A stretch of DNA of 64,000 nt. Origin: Streptomyces sp. NBC_01723. GTDB taxonomy: Bacteria > Actinomycetota > Actinomycetes > Streptomycetales > Streptomycetaceae. The notes beneath the pieces were generated by a model. The model searched no databases, was not told where the DNA came from, and saw nothing but the letters and a program-made list of their open reading frames with translations. Shown one piece after another: positions 27,582 to 35,734 of the stretch; the stretch's first letter is position 1; every line of letters starts with the position of its first letter. The translations under genes and the position numbers were made by a program. Location: assembly GCF_036246005.1 (NCBI RefSeq), contig NZ_CP109171.1, positions 4,328,001 to 4,392,000 of the forward strand, in the 5' to 3' direction.

Positions 27582-28862
27582 ATGGCCACCACCCACAGGA
27601 TGGCCGCGTGCACCGTGGTCGCGGCGGTCTGCGCCTCCGCGCTCGCCGGTTGCGCGCTCGACAGCGGCAGCGGTTCCGGCGAAGGGACACATGGCTCGCA
27701 GAGGGAAAAGGGGGAAGCCGCCCCGGCGCCGAAGAACGCGGTCCGCCTGATCGGCGACGGTTCCACCGCGTACACCGGGACGCAGCCGCACCTGCCGCGC
27801 CCCGAACGGCTCAAGCCCGGCCAGAAACCACCGCAGTTCGTGGTCTTCTCGTGGGACGGCGCGGGCGAGGACAGTCAGAAATTGTTCTCCCACTTCCGTG
27901 AAGTGGCCAAGGAGAACAACGCCACGATGACGTACTTCCTGAGCGGCGTGTATCTGCTGCCGAAGGAGAAGCGGGACCTGTACAGGCCACCGCAGCATTC
28001 CCCGGGCCGTTCCGACATCGGCTTCAACGACGAGCAGGGCATCGCCGACACCGTCGAGCAGTTGCGTATGGCGTGGCTGGAGGGCAACGAGATCGGCACC
28101 CACTTCAACGGGCACTTCTGCGGCGCCGGCGGCGGCGTCGGCGAGTGGTCGGTCGAGGAGTGGAAGGACGAGATCAGCCAGGCCAAGCAGTTCGTCAAGT
28201 CCTGGAAGACCAACACCGGGACGGACAACGCGTCGCCCCTTCCGTTCGACTACGACAAGGAGCTGATCGGCGCCCGCACCCCGTGCCTGGAGGGTCAGAA
28301 GAACTTCGTGAGGGCCGCGAGCGAGATGGGCTTCCGCTACGACAGCAGCGGCGTCAACAACCAGGTCTGGCCGGCCAAGAAGCAGGGCCTGTGGGACCTT
28401 TCGATGCAGCTCGTGCCGTTCCCCGGCCACTCCTACGAGCAGCTCACCATGGACTACAACTACATGGTCAACCAGTCGGGGACCACCACCCAGGGGGACC
28501 CCGCCAAGCGGGAGTTCTGGGGCGACCAGATGCGTGACAGCCTGCTCCAGGGCTTCCAGCGGGCCTACGACGGCAACCGCGCGCCCCTGATCATCGGCAA
28601 CCACTTCGAGTCCTGGAACGGCGGCACCTACATGCGCGCCATCGAGGAGACCATCGAGCAGGTGTGCAACGAGAAGGAGGTGCGCTGCGTCTCCTTCCGG
28701 CAGCTCGCGGACTGGCTGGACGCACAGGACCCGAAGGTCCTGAAGAAGCTGCGCACCCTCGGCGTCGGCGAGGCCCCCGCGAAGGGCTGGACGCCCTTCC
28801 TGTCGGCCGCGCCCGCACCGGCACCGAAGGGCGTCCCCGGGGCACCGGCCGCCAAGCAGTAG
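27582..28862 (+). CDS. Secreted lipoprotein, polysaccharide deacetylase-like
   Basis: 426 residues from ATG 27582. Signal peptide with lipobox ALAGC (Cys at about residue 25), then a short Gly/Ser linker. The NodB-type fold is recognisable: FSWDGAGED stands for the first motif, THFNGH gives the H-x3-H metal pair, and a conserved Arg follows in IGARTPC. The first-motif Asp-Asp of classical deacetylases is changed to SWDG, so activity is uncertain. Several cysteines (CGAG, TPCLE, EQVCNEKEVRC) suggest disulfides outside the cell. Probably acts on cell-wall or extracellular glycans. Confidence 0.8.
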   Translation: MATTHRMAACTVVAAVCASALAGCALDSGSGSGEGTHGSQREKGEAAPAPKNAVRLIGDGSTAYTGTQPHLPRPERLKPGQKPPQFVVFSWDGAGEDSQKLFSHFREVAKENNATMTYFLSGVYLLPKEKRDLYRPPQHSPGRSDIGFNDEQGIADTVEQLRMAWLEGNEIGTHFNGHFCGAGGGVGEWSVEEWKDEISQAKQFVKSWKTNTGTDNASPLPFDYDKELIGARTPCLEGQKNFVRAASEMGFRYDSSGVNNQVWPAKKQGLWDLSMQLVPFPGHSYEQLTMDYNYMVNQSGTTTQGDPAKREFWGDQMRDSLLQGFQRAYDGNRAPLIIGNHFESWNGGTYMRAIEETIEQVCNEKEVRCVSFRQLADWLDAQDPKVLKKLRTLGVGEAPAKGWTPFLSAAPAPAPKGVPGAPAAKQ

Positions 28863-28870
28863 CGCGACGG

Positions 28871-28884
28871 CCCCCGCGCGGGGG
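28871..28884. terminator. Convergent terminator
   Basis: Self-complementary CCCCCGCGCGGGGG in the 22-base gap between the plus-strand lipoprotein gene and the minus-strand ATPase gene. Confidence 0.5.
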
Positions 28885-29865
28885 TCACGCGGGGGCGGCG
28901 ACCTCCTCGCCGAGCACGAAGCCGGGGTCGACCTGCGCCGCCAGGTCGGTCCCGGTGCGCTCGTTGCCCCAGCTCTGGGCGTTCTTCAGGTGGAAGTGGA
29001 CCATCTGGCGCGTGTAGCGCTCCCAGTCCCGCGACTCGTACGTCTCGTCCACGGCCGTGCGCAAGGCGCGCAGCGCACGGTCGTTGACGTCCTCCAGGAG
29101 GTCGAACCGGGGCGGGCGGCCCTTCTCCATGGCGCGCACCCAGTCCGAGTGCCCGACGGTCACCAGCAGGTCGTCGCCGACCTGTTCGCGCAGGAAGTCG
29201 AGGTCGTCCGGCCCCTGCACCTTGTTGCCGACGACCTTCAGGGTGACGCCGAAGTCGCGGGCGTACTCCTTGTACTGGCGGTAGACGGAGACGCCCTTCC
29301 GGGTCGGCTCGGCGACGAGGAACGTGATGTCGAAGCGGGTGAACATGCCGGAGGCGAACGAGTCGGAGCCGGCGGTCATGTCGACCACGACGTACTCGTC
29401 GCGGCCGTCGACCAGGTGGTTCAGGCACAGCTCCACCGCTCCCGTCTTGGAGTGGTAGCAGGCGACTCCCAGGTCGGCGTCGGTGAAGGGGCCCGTGACC
29501 ATCAGGCGGACGGCCCCGCCGTCGAGCTCCACCGGCCGGGCGCAGGCGTCGTACACCGGGTTGTCCTCGCGTACCCGCAGCAGGCGCGAGCCCTCGCCGG
29601 GCGGCGTCGTCTTGATCATCTTCTCGGCGGAGGGGATGCGCGGATTGGTGCCGCGCAGATGGTCCTTGATCAGCGGCAGGTGCGCGCCCATCGCGGGCAG
29701 CCCGGCCGACTCCGCCTCGTCGAGGCCCAGCGCGGCCCCGAGGTGCTGGTTGATGTCGGCGTCGATCGCGACGACGGGTGCGCCGTCGGCGGCGAGATGG
29801 CGGACGAACAGAGAGGACAGGGTGGTCTTGCCGCTGCCGCCCTTCCCAACGAAAGCAATTTTCAT
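28885..29865 (-). CDS. MinD/CooC-like P-loop ATPase
   Basis: 326 residues from ATG 29865. Deviant Walker A GKGGSGKTT directly at the N-terminus (residues 7-15), DADINQHLGAALG in switch I, and VVVDMTAGSDSFASG as Walker B/switch II. This resembles CooC/MinD-type maturation or positioning ATPases. The partner is unknown. It is divergent from the Fic-like gene with a 111-base gap. Confidence 0.88.
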   Translation of the reverse strand: MKIAFVGKGGSGKTTLSSLFVRHLAADGAPVVAIDADINQHLGAALGLDEAESAGLPAMGAHLPLIKDHLRGTNPRIPSAEKMIKTTPPGEGSRLLRVREDNPVYDACARPVELDGGAVRLMVTGPFTDADLGVACYHSKTGAVELCLNHLVDGRDEYVVVDMTAGSDSFASGMFTRFDITFLVAEPTRKGVSVYRQYKEYARDFGVTLKVVGNKVQGPDDLDFLREQVGDDLLVTVGHSDWVRAMEKGRPPRFDLLEDVNDRALRALRTAVDETYESRDWERYTRQMVHFHLKNAQSWGNERTGTDLAAQVDPGFVLGEEVAAPA

Positions 29866-29976
29866 GTTCACCAAGAGTAGTGGCTTGATAGCTGTACGTG
29901 GCACACGGGGCCGGTAATACGTGAAGAAGACCACTCATTCGTGGGGCGCGGCGCCTGGATGCGTAGGGTCGTACTC

Positions 29977-30801
29977 ATGAGTACGACAGGCGCGACCGCC
30001 GATCCGCTCGCGGCCCTGGGCGCACTGCCCGGCGTGGCCGAGTCCGTGGAGTCCGTACGCAAGGCCGTGGACCGCGTCTACGGCCACCGGATCATGCGGC
30101 GCCGCAGCAACGAGATCACCTCCGAGGCGGCCCTGCGCGGCGCCCGGGGCTCGGCCGCGCTGTCCGGGGCGGACTGGGCCCTGGAGGAGGTCCGCAGGCG
30201 GACCGACTTCAGCGGTGACGCCGAGGCGCGCGCGGTGGGCGCGGCCCTGCGGCTGACCGCCGAGGCGGGGCAGCTGCTCTCCATTTGGCGTCAGTCGCCG
30301 CTGCGGGTGCTGGCCCGGCTGCATCTGGTCGCGGCCGCCGACAAGGTGGACCAGGTGGGACGGCCCCGCCAGGAGGGCGAGCCGGTGGACGAACCGCTCG
30401 TCGAACTGCCGCTGCCCGGCGCCGGGGAGGCGCACGGCCGGCTGGACGGGCTCGCCGCGCTGGTCACGGCGGGCGGCTCCGCGCCGGCGCTGGTGACGGC
30501 CGCCGTCGTGCACGGCGAACTCCTGGCCCTGCGGCCCTTCACCTCCCACAACGGGCTGGTCGCGCGCGCGGCCGAGCGCATCGTCCTGGTCGGCAGCGGC
30601 CTCGACCCCAAGTCGGTCTGCCCGGCCGAGGTCGGCTACGCCGAACTGGGGCGCGCGCCCTACCTGGCGGCGCTCGACGGCTACGTCTCAGGGACTCCCG
30701 AGGGCATGGCCGCCTGGATCGCCCACTGCGGCAGGGCGGTGACGCTGGGCGCGCGCGAGTCGACGGCGGTGTGCGAGGCGCTCCAGCGCGGGGCGGCGTA
30801 G
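29977..30801 (+). CDS. Degenerate Fic-like fold protein
   Basis: 274 residues from ATG 29977; a -10-like TAGGGT ends about 8 bases before the ATG, so the mRNA may be leaderless. All-helical. Around residues 190-206 the stretch LRPFTSHNGLVARAAERI aligns with the Fic active loop HPFxDGNGRxxR, but the catalytic His is Arg, the acidic residue is Ser and the Gly-Arg is Gly-Leu. AMP-transfer activity is therefore not expected. In Streptomyces such genes are often labelled oxidoreductase without support. It keeps its place next to the MinD-like ATPase and the 6S-like RNA. Confidence 0.75.
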   Translation: MSTTGATADPLAALGALPGVAESVESVRKAVDRVYGHRIMRRRSNEITSEAALRGARGSAALSGADWALEEVRRRTDFSGDAEARAVGAALRLTAEAGQLLSIWRQSPLRVLARLHLVAAADKVDQVGRPRQEGEPVDEPLVELPLPGAGEAHGRLDGLAALVTAGGSAPALVTAAVVHGELLALRPFTSHNGLVARAAERIVLVGSGLDPKSVCPAEVGYAELGRAPYLAALDGYVSGTPEGMAAWIAHCGRAVTLGARESTAVCEALQRGAA

Positions 30802-30812
30802 GCGCCGGGCAG

Positions 30813-31000
30813 AGAAATGCGGCGGTACGAGGGCTCGTACCGCCGCTGGCATGTCCACCGGGGTACCAAGCGTCCTCGATGTGTTGCCCATCAGGCCGGG
30901 TACTTTGCCCGTCACCTGGTGCGGCTGGCCCGTAATCGACGGGTCGACGTCGCGTGGGTGCCCAGTGGCCATGCTCGGTCCGTGGGGCCAAATGCGTTCT
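30813..31000 (-). ncRNA. 6S-like RNA (scr3559 locus)
   Basis: The 345-base gap between the Fic-like gene and the HAD gene corresponds to the SCO3559-SCO3558 gap, where a 6S-like RNA (scr3559) is described in S. coelicolor. On the minus strand 30956-30974 pairs with 30849-30867 over 19 positions with few mismatches, closing a long rod with internal loops, and a terminator hairpin (30819-30846) followed by a T-rich run ends it. A 5' end near 31000 gives about 190 bases. 6S RNA binds RNA polymerase by mimicking open promoter DNA. Strand and ends are inferred. Confidence 0.55.
30819..30846. terminator. Hairpin shared by Fic-like gene and 6S-like RNA
   Basis: Perfect 13-base inverted repeat GCGGCGGTACGAG / CTCGTACCGCCGC. 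It lies 17 bases past the stop of the plus-strand gene and, on the minus strand, is followed by ATTTCTCT, as expected for termination of the RNA gene. Confidence 0.8.
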
Positions 31001-31146
31001 CTAAGGTGATCCTTTCGGATGTCCTTGGTCTCGCGGGCCGTTGATTCCTTTGTACTCCTGCCCCCGAGCAAGCGGAAGTGGTCACCGCACTTCTTTACTT
31101 TGGCGCTCATACGCGGGGGAAAGGGCCCTGCCGGCCCGGCGTGCCG

Positions 31147-31992
31147 TCAGGCTGCCGCGGACCTCCGCCGGCTCGCGTACCAGACGAGGCCCGCGGTGGC
31201 GGCCGCCGCACCGACCGCGGCGGCGGCCACCAGGGCCGGGCGGGGCGGCACGGAGAACCCCCGGATCCGCTGCTTGAGCCGCACCGGCCGGTTGAAGTCG
31301 AGAATCGGCCACCCGCGCGCGAGAGCCTCGCGGCGCAGCGCCCGGTCCGGGTTCACCGCGTGGGGGTGGCCGACGGCCTCCAGCATCGGCAGGTCGGTCG
31401 CCGAGTCGCTGTAGGCGTGGCAGCGGGACAGGTCGTAGCCCTCCGACAAGGCCAGCTCCCGGATCGCCGCCGCCTTCGTGGGCCCGTACGCGTAGTACTC
31501 CACCTCGCCGGTGAAGCAGCCGTCGTCGCCCACGATCATGCGGGTCGCCACCACCCGGTCCGCGCCCAGCAGTTCACCGATCGGTTCGACGACCTCGGCG
31601 CCCGACGTGGAGACGATCACGACGTCGCGGCCGGCGGTGTGGTGCTCCTCGATCAGGGAGGCGGCCTCGTCGTAGATGATCGGGTCGATCAGGTCGTGCA
31701 GAGTCTCGGCGACCAGCTCCTTGACCAACTGGACGTTCCAGCCCCGGCACAGTGCGGACAGGTACTCCCGCATCCGCTCCATCTGGTCGTGGTCGGCCCC
31801 TCCGGCGAGGAAGACGAACTGGGCATATGCGGTACGCAGCACAGCCCTGCGGTTGATCAGTCCGCCTTGGTAGAACGACTTGCTGAACGTCAGCGTGCTC
31901 GACTTCGCAATGACCGTCTTGTCCAGGTCAAAGAAGGCCGCTGTGCGGGGCATGGAGTGGCGCAAGGAGTGGTTTTCCACGACCTTGAGCAT
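31147..31992 (-). CDS. HAD-IB phosphatase with C-terminal membrane anchor
   Basis: 281 residues. HAD motif I FFDLDKTV (nucleophile D22, acid D24), motif II VSTSG, motif III/IV lysine in GPTKAAAI and YSDSATDLPML: the SerB-like IB subclass. The last 30 residues form a membrane helix (ALVAAAAVGAAAATAGLVWY) with a basic end, so the enzyme is a tail-anchored membrane protein. In S. coelicolor order this is the gene called morphological differentiation-associated (SCO3558). Substrate unknown. Confidence 0.88.
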   Translation of the reverse strand: MLKVVENHSLRHSMPRTAAFFDLDKTVIAKSSTLTFSKSFYQGGLINRRAVLRTAYAQFVFLAGGADHDQMERMREYLSALCRGWNVQLVKELVAETLHDLIDPIIYDEAASLIEEHHTAGRDVVIVSTSGAEVVEPIGELLGADRVVATRMIVGDDGCFTGEVEYYAYGPTKAAAIRELALSEGYDLSRCHAYSDSATDLPMLEAVGHPHAVNPDRALRREALARGWPILDFNRPVRLKQRIRGFSVPPRPALVAAAAVGAAAATAGLVWYASRRRSAAA

Positions 31993-32577
31993 AGGTGCAG
32001 CCCATTCGGCGTAAGGTGGGGCGTGTGGGTTTGCCTGAGAAGGCTCTCGGGTACACCATGGAAGTCACGGATCGTTCGCGACCGTGCTAACCCGGTCCGA
32101 CTCCTCCCCCCCCGAGTCGGCCGTGGAGACGACCCCCGCTCTCCCCCCCGGCGGGGGTCGTCGCATGTCCGGGTGGGTTTTCAGGCTCTCGTCCTGTTCC
32201 GGTCTCCGTGTCGAGGCGACGCACGGAGACTCTTCTGTCATGTCCATGATCGGCTACTCAGTGTAGTTGACGGGCTGCTCTGTGGAAGGCGCGCACGAGG
32301 TGCGGAGGCGGTGCGGACGGAGTGTGGGCGGGAGTGCGGGAGGCCCGGCAGGGCTCACCGGTTTGAGTGACGGCGATATTCACAACCGTCAACCTGTCCA
32401 CAGTTTTGGACCAAGATCCACACTATTTCCGCGTTCGCCGCACCGTGATTCCCATGCGTCCGGGCCGCGCCGACTTCCACGGCCGGATCTCTTTGCCGGA
32501 CGCGCCATGTCGGCCGTTCATGCGGGGACCGCTTTCCGGTTCTTCACACGGCCGCGAATCGAAGGGGGAAGCGAACC
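31993..32577. promoter_or_regulatory. 585-base leader upstream of ssd
   Basis: No convincing gene on either strand; two overlapping 60-residue frames look like chance. It contains two C-rich hairpins (see 32128-32162). The segment 32360-32480 is less G+C-rich (ACAACCGTCAACC, TTTGGACCAAGATCCACACT) and is the likely place for the ssd-cpaF operon promoter. Confidence 0.5.
32128..32162. terminator. Attenuator- or terminator-like hairpin
   Basis: Perfect 12-base inverted repeat GACGACCCCCGC / GCGGGGGTCGTC with an 11-base C-rich loop, inside the leader upstream of ssd. Could attenuate read-through on the plus strand. Confidence 0.55.
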
Positions 32578-33726
32578 ATGGCCGGAAACATCACGCACGA
32601 TCCGCCGCCCACCGCGGGAGGGCGGCGCGGCGGGCCGCTGATTGTCACCGAGGACACCGAACTCCTCGACGATCTGCTGCGCCTGTGCGCCGCGGCCGAC
32701 GCCACACCGGAGGTGCACCACTCGCTGCCGGCGGTGTCGGGGGCGCCCGGGGGGACCGGGGGCGGTAGGTCCGGACACCTCGGGGGCTGGGAGGCCGCGC
32801 CACTCGTGATCGTCGGAGACGACGCCGCGCGGCGCGTGCGCGGAGCAGTGCGGAGGCGGGGCGTGGTCCTCGTCGGCCGCGACCAGGACGACTCGGGGGT
32901 CTGGCAGCGGGCCGTCGAGATCGGCGCCGACCACGTGCTGATGCTGCCCGACGGCGAGCAGTGGCTGGTCGACCGCATCGCCGACGTCACCGAGGGCGTC
33001 GGCAGGCCGGCCCTCACCGTCGGCGTCATCGGCGGCCGGGGCGGCGCGGGCGCGTCGACGCTGGCCTGCGCGCTCGCCGTCACCTCCGCACGGGAGGGGA
33101 TGCGCAGCCTGCTGGTGGACGCCGATCCGCTGGGCGGCGGTCTGGACGTCCTCCTCGGCGGTGAGACCGCCGACGGGCTGAGGTGGCCCGCGTTCGCCGC
33201 CTCGCGCGGACGCGTCGGGGGCGGCGCCCTGGAGGAGTCGCTGCCGGAGCTGCATGGGCTGCGGGTGCTCAGCTGGGACCGGGGCGACTGCGTCGCGGTA
33301 CCGGCACAGGCCGTCCGCGCGGTGCTCGCCGCGGCCCGGCGCAGGAGCGGCACGGTCGTCGTCGACCTGCCGCGCCGGATCGACGACGGCGTCGCGGAGG
33401 TCCTCGCCCAGCTCGACGTCGGGCTCCTCGTCGTCCCCGCGGAGCTGCGGGCCGTCGCGGCGGCCGGCCGGGTGGCCACCGCGGTCGGCATGGTCCTGCG
33501 TGACCTCCGCGTCGCGGTACGCGGGCCGTACGCCTCCGGACTCGACGACCGCGAGGTGGCCCGGCTGCTCGGACTGCCCCTGGCCGGCGAGGTGCCGGTC
33601 GAGTCGGGACTGCTGCGTGCCACGGAGAGCCGACGCCCACCGGGCACGTCCGCCCGCGGGTCCCTGGCGCGCTTCTGCCGGGAGTTCTGGGACCGGGCGC
33701 TGGTGGAGACGGGGGGTGTGGTGTGA
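32578..33726 (+). CDS. ssd: Ssd/CpaE/TadZ-like septum-site determining ATPase
   Basis: 382 residues from ATG 32578 behind AAGGGGGAAG. Residues 20-135 look like a receiver-like domain; residues about 143-330 are a MinD/ParA-type domain. The P-loop region GGRGGAGAST has Ala where MinD has the first or second Lys, as in other Ssd/TadZ proteins. Ssd influences septation in mycobacteria; in Tad/Flp systems TadZ localises the secretion machine. The gene overlaps cpaF by four bases (GTGA), so both work in one complex. Confidence 0.88.
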   Translation: MAGNITHDPPPTAGGRRGGPLIVTEDTELLDDLLRLCAAADATPEVHHSLPAVSGAPGGTGGGRSGHLGGWEAAPLVIVGDDAARRVRGAVRRRGVVLVGRDQDDSGVWQRAVEIGADHVLMLPDGEQWLVDRIADVTEGVGRPALTVGVIGGRGGAGASTLACALAVTSAREGMRSLLVDADPLGGGLDVLLGGETADGLRWPAFAASRGRVGGGALEESLPELHGLRVLSWDRGDCVAVPAQAVRAVLAAARRRSGTVVVDLPRRIDDGVAEVLAQLDVGLLVVPAELRAVAAAGRVATAVGMVLRDLRVAVRGPYASGLDDREVARLLGLPLAGEVPVESGLLRATESRRPPGTSARGSLARFCREFWDRALVETGGVV

Positions 33727-34526
33727 GCGCGGTGGGTTCGGTTCTCGCGGGGGAGCTGGGCGGGGGAGGGGGCGCGGTGGACGGGGGGTCCGGAGGGCGC
33801 GGTCCCGGGACGCCGAGGGGGCGGACTCCCGGAGTCGTCCCCGGCTGGGCCTCCCGGACGCCCTCGGGTGGGGCCGGTCCGGTCCGGTCGGCCGGTTCGG
33901 TCGCGGGTGGGTCTCAGGGATCGGCTCCCGCTCCCGGGATGCTCGACGGGGTGCGGAGGTGGCTGGCCGAGAGCGGGGCGGAGCCGACACCCGCGCGCGT
34001 GGCGCAGGCTCTGCGCGAACAGGGGCGGGTGCTCGGAGACGCCGAGATCCTCGGCACCGCGGCCCGGCTCAGGTCGGAACTGGTCGGCAGCGGGCCACTG
34101 GAACCGCTGCTCGCCGACCCGTCGGTGACCGACGTGCTGGTCTCCGCGCCGGACCGGGTCTGGGTCGACCGGGGCGGCGGTCTGGAACTCACGCCGGTCT
34201 CCTTCCCGGACGCCGGGGCGGTACGGCGGCTCGCCCAGCGCCTCGCCACCGTCGCCGGACGACGGCTCGACGACGCCCGGCCGTGGGTGGACGCCCGGCT
34301 GCCCGACGGCACCCGGCTGCACGCGGTGCTGCCACCGGTCGCCGTCGGCTGCACCTGCCTGTCGCTGCGGGTGGTGCGCCCACGCGCGTTCACGCTCGAC
34401 GAGCTGGCGGCGGCGGGCACCGTGCCGCCGGGCGGGGACCGTGTGCTGCGCGCCCTGTTGCGGGCCCGGCTGTCGTTCCTCGTCAGCGGAGGCACGGGCA
34501 GCGGCAACCCCAAGGCTGTACTGTGA
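33723..34526 (+). pseudogene. CpaF/TadA secretion ATPase truncated at the Walker A motif
   Basis: GTG 33723 overlaps the ssd stop. The N-terminal domain of a type II/IV secretion ATPase is intact: LIADPSVTDVLVSAPDRVWV-like block, then RRLAQRLATVAGRRLDDARP and LSLRVVRPRAFTLDEL. The frame reaches VSGGTGSGN where SGGTGSGKTTLL is expected, then adds foreign residues PKAVL and stops at 34526. Normal members run past 420 residues, so the nucleotide-binding half is missing. The break coincides with the left edge of the prophage-like element. The remaining fragment cannot hydrolyse ATP; intact sequence should resume at the right junction. Confidence 0.9.
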
Positions 34527-34530
34527 CGCC
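34490..34530. other. Left attachment junction (attL) in cpaF/tadA
   Basis: Identity with the expected Walker A codons (GGCACGGGCAGCGGCAA) is lost after about 34507. To the left everything is operon coding sequence; to the right composition drops and phage genes begin. Insertion inside a protein gene rather than a tRNA suggests a serine recombinase, but the crossover core cannot be defined without the right junction. Confidence 0.75.
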
Positions 34531-34653
34531 TCTAAAAGGATCTCGCTTCAAGGGGTCCTCACCAATGAGGATCCATGCCCCTGACCTGCGGTTATGCGGC
34601 CCAAATCTACAGCCTGTGGACGAGCCTTCGAATCCAAGGTGAGCACGAAAAAC

Positions 34654-34689
34654 GGCCCCGGACAGCGGTTGAGGTCGCTGTCCGGGGCC
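34654..34689. terminator. Strong hairpin 1 beside attL
   Basis: Perfect 14-base inverted repeat (GGCCCCGGACAGCG) with an 8-base loop; preceded by an A-rich run on the plus strand, which is a T run on the minus strand, so it terminates leftward transcripts of the element. Confidence 0.85.
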
Positions 34690-34692
34690 ATC

Positions 34693-34728
34693 GCGGCCCG
34701 CCTCCGACGGGGTACGGAGGCGGGCCGC
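34693..34728. terminator. Strong hairpin 2 beside attL
   Basis: Second perfect 14-base inverted repeat (GCGGCCCGCCTCCG) with an 8-base loop, three bases from the first and ten bases past the stop of the last leftward gene. The tandem pair insulates host from element transcription. Confidence 0.85.
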
Positions 34729-34737
34729 GGGGGTCCG

Positions 34738-34914
34738 CTACCGGCTCGGCCGGCGTCCTGTGAGCCGGGAGTGGACCGTCTGTGGGCCGCCGCCGTAGGG
34801 CGTCCAGTGCCCGCCCTTGCCGTCATCGTCCGCATGGCCGGGCGGACGGCAGCAGTGCAGTTGCCTCTTGCCGAAAGTCACCCAGCAGTAGCCCATCTCG
34901 TGGCCCGGTTTCAT
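34738..34914 (-). CDS. Cys/His-containing small protein, third of a coupled trio
   Basis: 58 residues (MKPGHEMGYCWVTFGKRQLH... then CCRPPGHADDDGKGGHW). ATG 34914 has GGAGGG nine bases upstream and overlaps the preceding stop (ATGA). Cysteines and histidines could bind zinc. Found as a small accessory protein near the end of several actinophage or element genomes; no function known. Confidence 0.75.
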   Translation of the reverse strand: MKPGHEMGYCWVTFGKRQLHCCRPPGHADDDGKGGHWTPYGGGPQTVHSRLTGRRPSR

Positions 34915-35135
34915 CGGCGGCATCCCTCCGTGGTCGGCGTGGGGTCGGTGGCGGCGCAGCCTCGGCCGGGCATGCACTGGTAGACGTCGACGTCCATGCG
35001 GACGGCGCCAATGCGCCCGTGAGCGCGACCGGCGGGGGCGCCACCTGCAGCAAGGGATTCGCCGCAGTGCACGCAGGCCCACCCGGAGTAGACGGGGCGG
35101 GGCAGTAGGGCCGCGTCGGGCAGGGCCGGGCTCAC
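34911..35135 (-). CDS. Small zinc-ribbon-like protein, second of a coupled trio
   Basis: 74 residues from GTG 35135, which overlaps the upstream stop (GTGA). CVHCG and CMPGRGC give four cysteines spaced for a small zinc ribbon, separated by a basic loop (RAHGRIGAVRMDVDVYQ). No homologue recognised. Too short and with a GTG start, so easily missed by gene callers. Confidence 0.7.
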   Translation of the reverse strand: MSPALPDAALLPRPVYSGWACVHCGESLAAGGAPAGRAHGRIGAVRMDVDVYQCMPGRGCAATDPTPTTEGCRR

Positions 35136-35323
35136 TGGTCCTCGTAAGGGGTGAGCTTGAAGATGTGGACGCACTGCGGGCAGGCGTAATGCACCTTGCC
35201 TCCGCTGCCTGCCTCGGTGAGCTGGATGCGCCGGACGCCTTCTGAGAAGCGGTCGTGCCATGAGCAGTAGCCGTAATCCGCGGGGGTGTCCGTGGGGGCT
35301 TCCTTCTGCGTACTCTCGTCCAT
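35132..35323 (-). CDS. Small zinc-binding-like protein, first of a coupled trio
   Basis: 63 residues (MDESTQKEAPTDTPADYGYC...). Putative ligands are C20 and H23 in YCSWHD and the pair in ACPQCVHIF. First gene of the att-proximal operon; TGGAG lies just upstream of the ATG, and a hairpin (35348-35373) sits in its leader. Divergent from the GntR gene, sharing a 156-base control region with GTAC repeats. Confidence 0.8.
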   Translation of the reverse strand: MDESTQKEAPTDTPADYGYCSWHDRFSEGVRRIQLTEAGSGGKVHYACPQCVHIFKLTPYEDQ

Positions 35324-35393
35324 GTCGACTCCACCAAGTCGGCCGTACCCCCGGGCCCTGCCAGGCCGCGGGGGTTCTTCATGGCCTTGGACT

Positions 35394-35421
35394 GTACGCC
35401 AACTTAGTACGTCTTGGTACG
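35394..35421. promoter_or_regulatory. Repeated GTACG boxes, candidate GntR operator
   Basis: GTACG occurs at 35394, 35407 and 35417, spaced 13 and 10 bases, in the gap between the Cys-rich trio and the GntR gene. The same GTACG core is in the perfect hairpin directly behind the GntR gene (35733-35758). Confidence 0.5.
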
Positions 35422-35479
35422 TCCTCTGACGAGGTAGGCAGGTCTATGTCATGACGAGATGTGCTCTTACGGTCGCGGC

Positions 35480-35734
35480 ATGATCGAGCTGGACCGGGAC
35501 GCGATGACGCCGCTGTACGTGCAGCTGGCCAACGTGCTGCGCGACCGCATCCGCGGCGGGGAGATCCCCGTCGGTCGGCGCCTTCCCTCCCAGTCCGAGC
35601 TGGAAGTCGAGACGGGCGGCGTCGTATCACGTCGAACGATCAAGACGGCGCTCGAGGTTCTCGCCGAAGAAGGCCTGGTGCAGGGCGTGCAGGGCAAGGG
35701 CGTGTACGTGATCGCACTCCCTGGCGAGTCGTAG
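35480..35734 (+). CDS. Minimal GntR-family regulator
   Basis: 84 residues from ATG 35480 (MIELDRDAMTPLYVQLANVL). It is only a GntR winged helix: LRDRIRGGEIPVGRRLPSQSELE, RRTIKTALEVLAEEGLVQGVQGKGVYV, with no effector domain. Small GntR proteins of this type (KorSA/TraR-like) repress transfer or lytic genes on Streptomyces plasmids and elements. It is the only plus-strand gene of the element in the window. Confidence 0.85.
   Translation: MIELDRDAMTPLYVQLANVLRDRIRGGEIPVGRRLPSQSELEVETGGVVSRRTIKTALEVLAEEGLVQGVQGKGVYVIALPGES

Noticed and set aside
30688..31110. Minus-strand frame over the 6S-like RNA region
   Set aside because: It runs antisense into the Fic-like gene, lacks a ribosome site, and the region is better explained by a structured RNA.
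32065..32266. Two overlapping 60-residue frames in the ssd leader
   Set aside because: Opposite strands over a C-rich hairpin, no ribosome sites, no recognisable protein.
34511..34653. Integrase gene next to attL
   Set aside because: No recombinase frame exists near the left junction; it is expected at the other end.
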